Positions 38,101 to 48,449 of a stretch of 64,000 nucleotides of DNA are shown here, in pieces; the first letter of the stretch is position 1, and every line of letters starts with the position of its first letter. A program made the translations under genes and the position numbers. Below the pieces are notes generated by a model, which saw nothing but the letters and a program-made list of their open reading frames with translations, had not been told where the DNA came from and ran no database searches. The stretch comes from Amphiduros pacificus (taxonomy: Eukaryota > Annelida > Polychaeta > Phyllodocida > Hesionidae): positions 11,836,001-11,900,000 of the forward strand of contig OX439002.1 in NCBI GenBank assembly GCA_949316495.1. Reading direction: 5' to 3'.

Positions 38101-39008
38101 TGAGAGTCTCTGGGTGTGTATTCTATATCCTACAGTATGTCATTCAGTATCATAAAATATGGTTGATGGTCTGAAAACTTTTTAATGGGTATACCAGATG
38201 TAGTATCTAGAGTCGTTCCTGACAATTTACAAAATATATTATCTATTAGAGTGGCATGTTTATTAGAGAAACGGGTCGGAAGAGTAATTTTAGGGTAAAA
38301 GCTGTGACTGGAGAACATATCAAAATAATCTGCAAATACTGCTTTCTCATTTATTTTTAATAGGTTGATGTTAAAATCGCCGGTAATAAGTATTTCACCT
38401 GTCATTCTCTCTATCTTTGACAGTATTGGGGCAAATTCTTCTATAAATTCATGATATTTCTCAATTACGTCCTTGGGTGGCCGATATATATTTGCTATAG
38501 TTATAGGTTTTGAGAGGCAGTCATTTTTAATGACTTCAATAACTTGGCCCTCCCAGTCACTGTATGTATTTAAAGTCATTTTAGATTTATATTGAAACTT
38601 ATCATTTAGATATATAATCAATCCTCCTTTAGAGCTACATGATTTCCCTTGAGGTATATAATTATAACCATCTAGTTGGATATTTGTAGGGTTTTCACCC
38701 TCAGCCAACCAACTCTCTTGTATACAAATAGCACTAAAATTAAAGCCAATATTATCCAACATTTTAACAAATATCTTCAGTTCATCAAATTTGGCTCTTA
38801 TTGACTGAATATTAGTGCTAAGTATGCTAAATACATTTCTCTTGTTTTTAAAAGTTTCCATAATCATGTCATTGTCATAATATGGTGAGTGACGTATTAC
38901 TTCTATATCATCATCCTCATCATTTTGACCTAAAATATTTATCAATGACATATGTTCAAAACCTCCATGATGCTGGAGAACCTCCTCATTTAATCTATCA
39001 TGTGACAT
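35129..39008 (-). pseudogene. LINE C ORF2, endonuclease plus RT, split by a solo LTR
   Basis: From 39008 the frame shows an AP-type endonuclease: STNIQSIRAKFDELK, ICIQESWL, ANIYRPPKD, ITGDFNINLL and FSDHQPYF. It is interrupted at 38134 by a solo LTR and resumes in frame at 37405 (4-bp target duplicate GTAT). It then runs to a TAA at 36908-36910, after which the same frame continues through RT: NYRPISLLPALSKIFEK, LDLSKAFDTINHDILL, QTGVPQGSILGPLLF, LIVYADDTTL, and a thumb ending FLPMSTRLTLYNTLILSYLN. Stop at 35129. The catalytic YADD is intact. Apart from the LTR and one nonsense codon the gene looks whole, so the copy is young. It belongs to the CR1/L2 group by motif style. Confidence 0.88.
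37406..38134 (-). repeat. Solo LTR inside LINE C, 729 bp, GTAT target duplication
   Basis: Begins TGTTACCC and ends ATCCTACA on the plus strand, with TG...CA ends and the 4-bp direct repeat GTAT on both sides (37402-37405 and 38135-38138). No internal coding sequence remains, so it is a solo LTR left by recombination. An AATAAA signal lies on the minus strand at about 37650, which suggests minus orientation. It is markedly more GC-rich than its surroundings. A 28-nt piece of its end recurs at 63594-63621. Confidence 0.9.
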
Positions 39009-39768
39009 TATTCACAATATAAAATGTAATCATACAACTTTGATAAGATCTCAAATATTTGACATATTTGTGAAGCAGAATGATAAAGGTAACAATGTAC
39101 AATAGTATAGATAGAATACATAGAACAAAGAGTATTTCTGGTAGTTGGAGCAAGGTATAATAAAAGAGCATAATATATTTAGCTGGGATAGACACACAGG
39201 TACAGACATTATACATAATTAACACACATTTCCTTGTCAAAGCCAGTTTATGCAGTGAACATGAGATCAGACCAATGAATCCCCACACCTATCACCCTGT
39301 AAATAACATAAGTTATGCATTACAATTAATACATGAAGCAGCTTGTGACATCTGTATTCAACTTATATCACTTAGACCTATTGACTATCAGTAACATCCT
39401 TTCCAAAAAACAGTTCAATAACACTGATAGATACATGTTATAACAAAACAGAGAATCTTGCCTGAATAATCAAATTAAACAAACATTTGATCTTATCACA
39501 AATTAATAAACACCAGTGCACTTATGTAGTAAATCAGAGAAAATGGAGAAAAAAAAATAAAAAAATAAAAAAATAACCCCCCCAAAAAAAAAACTTAATT
39601 TATAATAATAATTTGACAACTGACAAATTAAACAAACATTTGATCTTATCACAAATTAATAAACACCAGTGCACTTATGAAGTAAATCAGAGATAATGGA
39701 AAATAATAACAGAAAAAATACTTATAATAATTTATGATAATAATTTGACACCTGACAACTAATGACTT
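39009..39768. other. LINE C inter-ORF spacer with 153-bp tandem duplication
   Basis: 760 bp between the ORF1 stop and the ORF2 start, unusually long for this element type. Two copies of a block containing ATCTTATCACAAATTAATAA start at about 39471 and 39624, 153 bp apart. A homopolymer-rich A/C stretch lies between them (39545-39593). Confidence 0.8.
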
Positions 39769-40842
39769 TCACTTTAAATCATCTCTAATTTGCTGTAGTA
39801 TCTGACCCATCCAATTTGTGCCTTTCCACTTATTACTGTTGAAAATGTCATTATTGGACAGACTAAGACCCGCACCCCACCTTTTGTCATGTGGGTTAGC
39901 TTCTACAAGTTGGGTGTCACCTGTGTCTAGTAGAAACTGTTTGAGGTACTGATGCTGGGTGAACTTTGCACGACAACACTTGGACATAATATCTTTGGCG
40001 ACATGTGCTGGGTACCAGTCACTCTTATCCACACCTTTTATCTCTAATCCAGCTCTGTAGGCCTCAATGGCTGTCTTACATCTCAGGATTTTGTAAGCTG
40101 ATACATCATCTTTATGGTATTGAGCTTTTTTGAACTGGTACATTTGCTCAGTAGAATGGAAAGGTTGGCCATTTTCATCCTTGGTATTCACAGGAAAAAA
40201 ATTGGAACAAGGTGATGAAGATGAGTAGAAGGCTGTCACATTATGTCTCCTGGGGGTGGCTATGTTCCATGGGTTAAGTTCCTCAGGTAGCTTATCAAGT
40301 GAGTCATGAGTGTACAGAATATTATTAATGTACATTTTGTCCACTGACAAGCCGACTTTATATCCTTTTTGATTTGCAGCATTCAGTATCGGATATAGTG
40401 TACGTCTCCGATCTTCAATTTCTTTGGGAAAATTTTCTGAAATTCTCAAACCAGTTGTTTTTAGCTTTGCTCTTTCTTGCCATATTCTAGTTCGATCACT
40501 GTAATGTTGTAGTTTGAAAATGATACTACGGGGTTTTTGTTGGTTTCTATTAAACCTACCCAATCTATGGCACCGCACTATTTCTATGTCTCTGGCACCA
40601 TGAATGTTCAACTTCTCAAAGATATTGTACAATTCACCCAAGATGTCATTTTCTGTTTCACCTTCTTTTTCTGTCACACCATCCATAACTAAATTGTCTC
40701 TTCGTGATTGAGTTTCCATTCTTAAAGATTGTTCTTTCATAGCTTTTTGTTCATTTTTCATCACATCAACCTGTATTTTCAGTTCACTCACCTCACTTTC
40801 AAGTTCATGGATTTTTGTTTCAGATTTTTCTGTTCTATCCTT
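39769..40842 (-). CDS. LINE C ORF1 (5'-truncated): coiled coil + RRM + NADAR domain
   Basis: One uninterrupted frame, entered from the LINE D tail at about 40842 and ending at 39769. The first nine codons of the 366-codon open frame are microsatellite; the rest is element protein. Residues 10-55 are a heptad coiled coil; about 56-150 are an L1/Tx1-like RRM (NLVMDGVTEKEGE, IVRCHRLGRF, RSIIFKL) and about 150-195 its C-terminal domain. Residues 212-365 are a complete NADAR (YbiA-like) domain: AFYSSSSPCSNFFP, FHSTEQMYQFKKAQ with the conserved Glu, CRAKFTQHQ, LLDTGDTQLVEANPHDKRWG, WKGTNWMGQIL. Known NADAR proteins hydrolyse ADP-ribose-type N-glycosidic bonds. Such a domain on a retrotransposon RNA-binding protein is unusual; it might remove ADP-ribose marks laid by host PARP defences. 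That role is inference. The N-terminus is missing. Confidence 0.88.
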   Translation of the reverse strand, partial: KDRTEKSETKIHELESEVSELKIQVDVMKNEQKAMKEQSLRMETQSRRDNLVMDGVTEKEGETENDILGELYNIFEKLNIHGARDIEIVRCHRLGRFNRNQQKPRSIIFKLQHYSDRTRIWQERAKLKTTGLRISENFPKEIEDRRRTLYPILNAANQKGYKVGLSVDKMYINNILYTHDSLDKLPEELNPWNIATPRRHNVTAFYSSSSPCSNFFPVNTKDENGQPFHSTEQMYQFKKAQYHKDDVSAYKILRCKTAIEAYRAGLEIKGVDKSDWYPAHVAKDIMSKCCRAKFTQHQYLKQFLLDTGDTQLVEANPHDKRWGAGLSLSNNDIFNSNKWKGTNWMGQILQQIRDDLK

Positions 40843-40844
40843 AA

Positions 40845-40872
<28 letters not shown>
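40843..40872. repeat. (CATA)n tract, 3' tail of LINE D
   Basis: About seven CATA units, read on the minus strand as a TATG/GTAT tail. It marks the exact join between LINE D (right) and truncated LINE C (left). Confidence 0.85.
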
Positions 40873-40875
<3 letters not shown>

Positions 40876-40896
40876 CCTCTTCTTCCCTTGTCGGCT

Positions 40897-43800
40897 CTAC
40901 CTAAGGCAGCCGGTTGGAAGGTCGGTCTGATCCATAATTCTGGTCGCATCAGGCAGGAACTTCCTGTGTAGGGGTTCCTGTATAAACCGATGCTTCTCCC
41001 ATTCTTTATCCAATCTGCTTTTAAAGGCATTTAAGCTTGGAGCGTCTTTTATGGTTTCAGGTAGGGAGTTCCATGCATTGACCACTCTCACACAGAAGAA
41101 ATTTGTCCGACAGGCTAGTTTGCTCTTTTCCTTGTGTAGTATAAAGCGACCTCTCCTCATTGAAACATTCTCATTTATCCTGAGATAGTTAGCTTCTACA
41201 TCATACTTTCCATGGACATGCTTGTAAACCTCTATCATATCTCCACGCGCTCGTCGGTAATACAGGCTCGGGAGGTCCAGTTTTCTGAGTCTTTCTACAT
41301 AATCCATGTGCTTGAGCTTAGGCACTAACTTCGTCGCTCTGCGCTGCACATTCTCTACCAAGACACAGTCACCCAACAGAACAGGAGAACAGGCTGAGTT
41401 GCAGTACTCTAAGTGAGGTCGTATGAGACCAGTGAAAATCCTCTTCAGAGAAGGGCCATCCAAGTACTTATATGATCTCCGTGTCATACCTACAAGCCTG
41501 TTTGCTGCATTAACTTTCTGCTCCCAATGCTGGCTAAACCTAAGGCTCGGATCAACATATACTCCAAGATCCTTCTCTTACTGGGTCTCACTTAACTCAA
41601 TGTTCTCACCATTATCATTTTCCATATAGTATTTATGTTTCATGTTTCTTCTACCCAGGTACATAACTTTGCACTTAGGTGCATTGAACTTAAGCAGCCA
41701 CATCTTTGACCATTCCTGGAGACTGTTCAAATCTCTCTGAAGTTCTGCACAGTCCTCTTGACTTACAATTTCTTGGAAAACCTTCGAGTCATCAGCGAAC
41801 ATAGCTATTGCAGAGTGTACAGTTTCTGGTAGATCATTAACATATACTATGAATAACAATGGCCCAAGTACACTGCCCTGGGGAATCCCACTTGTGACAT
41901 CACTCATAGACGATCTGGCACCATTCACAATCACACATTGCTGCCTCCCATGGAGGAATGCACTCACCCAATCAAGCACTTTGCCCTGTATGCCATATCC
42001 GCTTAACTTTGTCAGAAGTCTTTGATATGGGACACTGTCAAATGCTTTGGCGAAATCTAAATACACATTGTCTATACAGCCACCACTATCTAGCACCTTG
42101 GTCCACAGATCCAGTACAGCAAGGAGTTGCGTGAGACATGATCTGCCCTGTATGAATCCATGCTGACATTTGGCAAGCAAGTCATTAGTTATCAAGTGTT
42201 TCATTATTGAATCCCTAATAAGGCTTTCCAGTACACGGCATAAGATTGCTGTAACACTAACTGGTCTATAATTGGTACATAGAGTTCGCTTCCCTTTTTT
42301 GAATATGGGGGACACATGTGCTATTTTCCAATCTTGTGGTAAGCATCCCTGGTCCACTGACAATCTATACAATATAGACAGAGGTGCAGCAAGTTCATTG
42401 GCTAGCTCTCTTATCACTCTGGGGTGAATGCCATCTGGGCCAGCAGACTTGTTGACCTTTAGTCGAGAGAGTTTTACTCTTATACATTCTTCTGATATCT
42501 CGATATCATTTAGGGCTGTAAGAAAAATGCGTTCTTCAAAACTTGGAACATTTTGCAGGTCTTCGTGAGTAAACACTGAAGAGAAGAACTGGTTCAGGGC
42601 CTCTGCTTTCTCCTTGTCAGTCTCTGCCTCAGATCCATCAGGCTTCTGAACATTGGCTACACGAGTGCGTGTTTTTAGCTTTGAGTCTGCAAACTTGTAA
42701 AAGGCTTTTGGGTTACGTTTGGCCTCCCTGGCGATTTTGCGCTCATACTCCTTCTCAGCCCTAACACACTCCCACTTTGCCTGATTCCTTGCCCTTGCAT
42801 ACATAAGTGAATCCTGACCATCAAGTGTCTCCAGATATCTCTTATTACTATGATGCTTCTTTTTTACCTTGGCCAGAGGTTTCCTATCAAGGTACAGGGC
42901 TCTTCTAATGGGTTTGAGGCCTGAAGGCTTTGTTTTGGGGATGTGTTTGTTCATAAGATCCTTAAGAATACTGTCTATCTTTTTCCAGGATTCATCAACA
43001 TTTGCACTATCCAACACATCTGTCCAGACTATTTTACTCATCTCCTCTCTCATGCTTTCATAATTGCCATTGTAATATTTGTAATGTGGGGTAAAATGCG
43101 GTTCCACCAAGTAACAATTGAACATAAACTTCAGCACACAATGATGACTTGATCCAATAGGGGCTAAGTGTTCTAACTGGCTGACCATGCCCTCCTCATT
43201 GGTGAGAATTAAATCCAGCACATTTGGGTTTTGTGTACCTCTATAATGGGTTGGGTCAGTCACATGTTGAAAGAGAAAAGCATCTCTCACTTTTTCTAGA
43301 AATTGTGTAGCTGGGTGTGACATGCTGGCTAAAGAACATTGATTTTTCCAGTTGATTTCAGGATGATTAAAGTCCCCTACTATGAGTAAATGACTTGCTT
43401 TCATCTCATATACACTATCAAATAGGGCCCTCAAATAGCCATTATTTTCAGTTTTACTGTTTGGTGATCGGTACACACAGGCAATAACAAGTCTATCTGG
43501 TCCTTTCAGCTTCAGAGTGCACCATTTTGACTCCTCAAACATGTCATCACCATTGATTTTAATAGGACTGGCTTTTAAACTTGACTTTGTGTAAATTATC
43601 ACTCCTCGCTTGTAGTTATCTCTCAGGTTTGTACAATGGTCATATCCCTCAATATTAAATTCAGAGTCTTCTGGCAACATACCCCTGTTTTTGTGCAATA
43701 TCTCCGTCAAACACATAACATCTGGCTGGTGGATGTGAATAAATGCTTTGAGTTCTGAAAGTTTATCATGAAATGAGTCTACATTTGAGTATAATACAGT

Positions 43801-43965
43801 CAGACCAAATTTTGTGTTTTGCAAACTAGCACTGGGTAAAGTGTCTCTGTCACATGGTGTGGTGTTTGGTGTGGTGTCCTCATGCATATCTGGTGCGGGT
43901 GCAGACTGTGTAGTTACCCTTTGCATGCTGTGCCAGTTCACTTCTGGTCTCTGTTGAGTGTTCAC
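40897..43965 (-). pseudogene. LINE D ORF2, endonuclease plus RT, one premature stop
   Basis: The frame opens directly at the ORF1 stop, where TAG and GTG overlap (TAGTG at 43967-43963); the first ATG is at codon 14. The endonuclease shows LYSNVDSFHDKLSEL, VMCLTEIL, VIACVYRSPNS, IVGDFNHPEINW and SSHHCVLKF. RT shows NYRPVSVTAILCRVLE, LDFAKAFDSVPYQRLL, SGIPQGSVLGPLLF, AMFADDSKVF. An in-frame TAA lies at 41578-41580; the frame then continues to the real end at 40897 through EKDLGVYVDPSLRFSQHW, LIRPHLEYCNSA and LENVQRRATK-like blocks (1022 residues in all). Style is CR1-group. A single nonsense codon suggests a recent insertion. Confidence 0.9.
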
Positions 43966-45524
43966 TAGTCCCCCGAAGCATGGTGGACTTCAGCCTGCAC
44001 CACAACTGGTGGGGCCTGGCCGGGAGGGTGGGGTGTTAAGTCTACATTCCTGGCTGTATTCACGACCTTGCCTTTTCTTATAACCCAATTAGCACCATCC
44101 CCAGACTTATTGGACTGATCACGTTTATCTTTGAGATTTTTCATCAGAATACCATGCTCTTTCCGTTGCATGGGTGTACGATCCGGACTTATAAATACTT
44201 TCTTGAGCAACTCATCATCGGACTTGGCTAGGTTTTTGGCTTTGCTAATAACATACCATTTACTTTTCTCTTCTGACAATTTCACTCTCATTGGCCTGGG
44301 TGTGCCATCTTCATGCTTTTTACCAAGTCGAGTTATTTGGTCAGGTTTAACTTTAATATCCAAGCCAGTTTCACAAATTTCTGTGAAGAAGACTGAATCA
44401 TGAGTTTTTCTTGTTTCATTGTCAGAAGAATCACTTTCAGGAATACCATACACTATGAGGTTAGACTTCCTCTCTGCTCTGTCCTGCATCTCATTTACTC
44501 CCAAGTCTGTCTGACTGCTCAAAGTTTGGATATTTTTCTGTATGTCTCCAATCTGGTCTTTTACTTGGAAATTCTGAACTATTTCTGCATAAGAAGTTTT
44601 GATTTTCTGTTCTGTCTCAACAATCTTGTCATCTGTTTTTGTCAACAGTTGCTTTACCTTTGCTTCTATTTCTCCTGATACATTATCAAGTTTTTCTAGA
44701 ATTCTAGTTCCTATGGTATGCACTAAATTGTTCTCCGGATTTTGCATTGTAATTTTGTGATTTTCTATTGCTTCCCTGGCTAATGAGTCACAAGTGTTAC
44801 AATACCAGCGAACAGAGGTGTACTTTTGCAGCAGGTTAGCCAGCTTGGTATCAAGCTGCTGACATCTTTTGCAGAACCAGCTTTCACAATAATCACAACA
44901 GAAAAGCTTGGTTTTGAATTTCTTATCACATGCAGAGCATTGGTTATCTTCTGAATCATGAAGGCTGTCTGTATCATCAGGAATCTCAACTTTTGCATTT
45001 GTCTGGCTCAGAAGTTCACTTCCGATGAATTCAATTTCATTATCTTGGGAATTGGCATTTGATTGGCTTGCTTTTGCTATTCTGCTAGAGGCTCTGTTTG
45101 TGACTGTGCTTGCCTGTCTCCTGTCTGTGTCAGATTTGCCATCACTTACTGAACCTCCCTTGCCTGATTTATCCTTTTCCTCACCAGATGGCCCTCCCTG
45201 AGGTGGGCCATTTTTGCTTGCTTTGCTGATCAATCTAATATCCTGATCAATCTTCTCCTTGTTTTCCATCCAGTCAGTCATTTCCTGTAATTTGACCCTC
45301 ATATTTTCAACAGTGTCGCACAGGTCATCCAATTTATCCAGCTTATCTAGTTTAGTTAGTTTTTCCATAATAGCAGCCATGTTGGTGTCAATGGGTGCAG
45401 CACTGAGCTCACCTGCACTGCTGTGTTCACTCATGCTTGTCATTCTTGTGGGCACAATGTTTGGTTCCATTCTGATATTTCCACCCAAATTACTGGCATT
45501 CTGTACTGATTTTCTTGTCTGCAT
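43965..45524 (-). CDS. LINE D ORF1: PHD-like zinc finger, coiled coil and RRM-like region
   Basis: An intact 519-residue frame starting MQTRKSVQN. Residues 50-95 are a charged coiled coil; 100-160 are low-complexity and basic. Residues 196-247 form a PHD-like finger (CSACDKKF, FCCDYCESWFCKRC, WYCNTCDS). Residues 265-345 are a second coiled coil and 355-500 hold an L1-like RNA-binding part (SNLIVYGIPESDSSDN, DQITRLGK, RPMRVKLS, SPDRTPMQRKEH). PHD-bearing ORF1 proteins are known in CR1-type LINEs; they are thought to bind element RNA and perhaps chromatin. The stop overlaps the start of ORF2. There are no breaks. Confidence 0.92.
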   Translation of the reverse strand: MQTRKSVQNASNLGGNIRMEPNIVPTRMTSMSEHSSAGELSAAPIDTNMAAIMEKLTKLDKLDKLDDLCDTVENMRVKLQEMTDWMENKEKIDQDIRLISKASKNGPPQGGPSGEEKDKSGKGGSVSDGKSDTDRRQASTVTNRASSRIAKASQSNANSQDNEIEFIGSELLSQTNAKVEIPDDTDSLHDSEDNQCSACDKKFKTKLFCCDYCESWFCKRCQQLDTKLANLLQKYTSVRWYCNTCDSLAREAIENHKITMQNPENNLVHTIGTRILEKLDNVSGEIEAKVKQLLTKTDDKIVETEQKIKTSYAEIVQNFQVKDQIGDIQKNIQTLSSQTDLGVNEMQDRAERKSNLIVYGIPESDSSDNETRKTHDSVFFTEICETGLDIKVKPDQITRLGKKHEDGTPRPMRVKLSEEKSKWYVISKAKNLAKSDDELLKKVFISPDRTPMQRKEHGILMKNLKDKRDQSNKSGDGANWVIRKGKVVNTARNVDLTPHPPGQAPPVVVQAEVHHASGD

Positions 45525-45687
45525 AGCTATTTATATTGACTCTGGTATTTAATATATCTGATAGTCCATTTTTTGAGTGTCCATAAGCCACCATAGAGGT
45601 GAAAAGGGAGATTTTCCTGGTCCTCTCACAATCAGTCCAGCATACCTGTATTGACCTCAATTTTTTTTTGTATAGACTTTATTTTTT
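45525..45687 (-). other. LINE D 5' leader and insertion junction
   Basis: About 160 bp ahead of ORF1. The last 27 bp (45661-45687) are T-rich and contain TGTATAGACTTTA (45669-45681), a near copy of the Gypsy target sequence TGCATAGACTTTA that follows at 45688, as if the target was copied once during insertion. Confidence 0.65.
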
Positions 45688-47520
45688 TGCATAGACTTTA
45701 GGAAGTTAAATGAGGTCACAGTTCCTGATTCATTTCCTTTGCCACACATACAAGATACGTTAGATAGTTTGGGGGGTCGTAAATTAAGTCATATCAGCAC
45801 AATTGACATGATGGGAGTCTTTCACCAAGTAAGCGTTCATCCCGACTCCCGACCGTTAACTGCATTCATAACTCACTGTGGGCTCTACGAATATAAACGT
45901 CTACCATTCGGCATTATCAACGGTCCTCCTACATTCCAACGATTGATGGAAACTGTGTTGCAGGGTCTTACTGACCTGTGCCTCATATATCTGGACGATG
46001 TCCTTGTCCATAGTCCATCTTTCGAACGCCACCTAGCGGACCTCACTCAGGTCTTCACACGTTTTAGAAAGGCTAAGTTAAAGATTAGGATTGACAAGTG
46101 TTTCTTTGCTAAGAAACAGGTCAAATATCTCGGACACCTAATCTCTAAAAATGGTATAGAGGTTGACCCTGGTAAAACAAAGGCTGTTGATGATTATCCT
46201 GTCCCCACTTCTTGCAGAGACGTTAGAGCTTTTCTTGGTTTGTCAGGATATTACCGTCGATTTGTAGAAGGATACGCAAAAAAAGAGACATCTACGTTTG
46301 ATGCTATTATCGCATAACAAATGTCATGTCCCGCCCTCCAACCCCTCATTACTTACTTCAAAAAGGCTGTCCATCCCTCCACTCAACGTGAAACAAGGAA
46401 ACTCCTTGCCCACGTCGATGATTATTACTTTAAAGAAGGTGTTTTGTTCCATCTCTATATTATGCCAGGTAGAGGTCCTGCGAAAGATAGGTGTAAGACA
46501 CAGTTAGTCATTCATCCCACTTTGCGCCACACTTTGCTCAAAGCGTTTCATGACAGCTCAATGGGTGCTCATTTAGGAACTGATAAACTTTACTCCACAA
46601 TACAACAAAAGTATTATTGGCCTGGAATGCATAGTGATATCATGAATTGGTTTCAATATTGTCATGTTTGTAGCAAAACGAGTAAGTTACCGAAAAACAG
46701 GCAGGGATCGCTTCAGCCCATCCCTGTCTCTCGACCCTTTCAACAGGTCCAAACTGATCTTATAGGCCCTCTCCCGAAAACGGATCGTGGAAACAAGTAC
46801 ATTCTAGTTTTCCAGGATGCCCTCACTCGTTTTCCTGAGGCTTTTCCCTTAGAACGTAAGTGGGCCAAAGAAAACAATGAGGTCATGCAGTCTAAGATGA
46901 AATCTTATCATGACATGAAAAACAAAGGTTGGCATTTTCAGGTCGGCGATAAAGTGTGGATTTATTCCCCTGCTACTAAGGTCCCTGGCAAGAAGATTAA
47001 ATCACCATAAAGTGGTCCATATTACTTGATCAAACAAACTGCTCCGCTGAATTTTAAAGTCCGTTCTTGTGACACCCACGTCGAGCCAAATTCTTCAATA
47101 CATGTTAACAGGTTTCGCCCTTGTTTTACACGCTTTGACCGCCCTGTTTCCCCGCTTCAATTCGATGACCAGGAAATGACCACCCGAGTGATGCTTTTCC
47201 ACCTCCAGACCTTTTGCCAGAAACTGACCTAACAGATTCTCAAAATACTATAGATGAGACACATGTTGTAGACCCCCATAGTTCTGACACTGACAATGAT
47301 GACAATGAGTCTGACTCACAATATGAGATTGAACAAATTTTGAAACAATAACAAGGATCTCAGGAAATGGAGTATTTAATTTAATGGAAAAATAATAGTG
47401 CGAAGCATAATACGTGGGAACCTTTCTCCTTTCTGAATAAACAGGCTCAAAAAGATGTTCTTGCTGACCCCCCTCGTTCCACTCGTGAACGCAAGAAGTA
47501 AATATTCGTTTCCTGTCACT

Positions 47521-48440
47521 GCAGTGTTCACATATATGATTATTTCTTCTTATGCAATTTCCCTAAAACTGAAATTTCACATTTGGGTTGTTACGAAAAC
47601 TGCACTCACAATAGAGTTACGATGAATCTTCGATTTCCATTTTATGTCAGGTTTGTGAGTAGTGACTGACTCATATTTGATGACCCATATTATCTCTGAC
47701 CCGGTCATCCTCTGTATAGTACAACATTAATTGACTAAGCACAAATTGATGCAGATTTGAACTTTTGACACAGTAGCTCTTATTACAGTAGCTCTTATTT
47801 AGAACGCGTTTACAGAATATGAATTGCAGTAATAACTCTTTATCTCTGTGTTCGACCGCTCTCAGAGCGGGGCTATTTGAAAGGACCGTTTTTCTCTAAG
47901 TGACAATAACCAAGGCTAATAGATCTATGTTAATTGTGTACCAAAAATGCCCTTTTTGCAAAATATCGCTTTGCATGTGCCAATTGCCTTTTCCCAACCG
48001 TGACCTATGACATTTAATTTACCCTGCAGCCGTGTTAGGGACTGTGTGCGTTGGATGCGTGGATGTGTGGTGTTCGAGTGACAGAGTAGTGAGGTTGACT
48101 TCAATTGTCTTCTGACTTCACTTGTCTCCTGCACTCCCCTGTGCTGACATCTCCGCTTTATCCTGCGTACTTCATTTCTCGACATCGGTTGACACCAATT
48201 TCATACATCAAGTAATCTTGTGTATTGCCGACTGGCCAGTGAATTGAGTTGAAACTTTCTGAAGATTAACCATGAGTATTCTTGATTCTTTGATTGTTTC
48301 CTCATTTGATTGTTTCCTCAATATTTCTTGTTCATTTCTGGCTTCCCTTCACCATGACTTCTTGACTTCACTACTTATGGCACGATGATTACTTATGATT
48401 ACATATATTTTATGCTTGTACAAGCTCAAGTTGAGAGATA
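47521..48440. other. Gypsy 3' side or flank, no gene
   Basis: Probably 3' untranslated sequence of the Gypsy element or decayed flank. No LTR-like pair to the left end is seen. A minus-strand frame at 47925-48185 shows no recognisable domain. Confidence 0.4.
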
Positions 48441-48449
48441 GATGATTTT

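Larger units (their letters stand above)
34659..45687 (-). mobile_element. LINE D-LINE C tandem block, one insertion with TGCATA repeats
   Basis: Two non-LTR elements in the same orientation lie back to back, with the direct repeat TGCATA on the outside (34653-34658 and 45688-45693). In minus-strand order: LINE D (5' end about 45687, 3' tail at about 40843-40872) and then LINE C, which begins abruptly inside its ORF1 and ends in a TTGAGT-repeat tail at 34659-34676. No target duplication separates the two. Each has only about one premature stop in ORF2, so both are recent. Template switching during reverse transcription would explain the join; two successive insertions are the alternative. Confidence 0.8.
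32834..47520 (+). mobile_element. Ty3/Gypsy fossil, split by an 11-kb LINE block
   Basis: A plus-strand Ty3/Gypsy element. Parts: a possible primer-binding site at about 32834; a short gag region with one CCHC knuckle (FCKHPGHWLHDC) and an Arg/Asn-rich stretch to about 33.36 kb; protease (LLDTGAQCSI) and a linker to about 34.3 kb; and the start of reverse transcriptase to about 34.65 kb. The LINE block 34659-45687 interrupts it. Beyond that are the rest of the RT (with the YLDDVLVH motif) to about 46.3 kb and an integrase to about 47.2 kb. It is broken, with at least five breaks besides the LINE insertion, and some of pol is missing. LTRs were not identified, so age cannot be set, but it predates the LINEs inside it. 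Confidence 0.88.

Noticed and set aside
39769-40236. NADAR as an independent host or bacterial gene
   Set aside because: It is in one frame with an L1-like ORF1 coiled coil and RRM, followed by an EN-RT ORF2 on the same strand, and has no start codon or promoter of its own.
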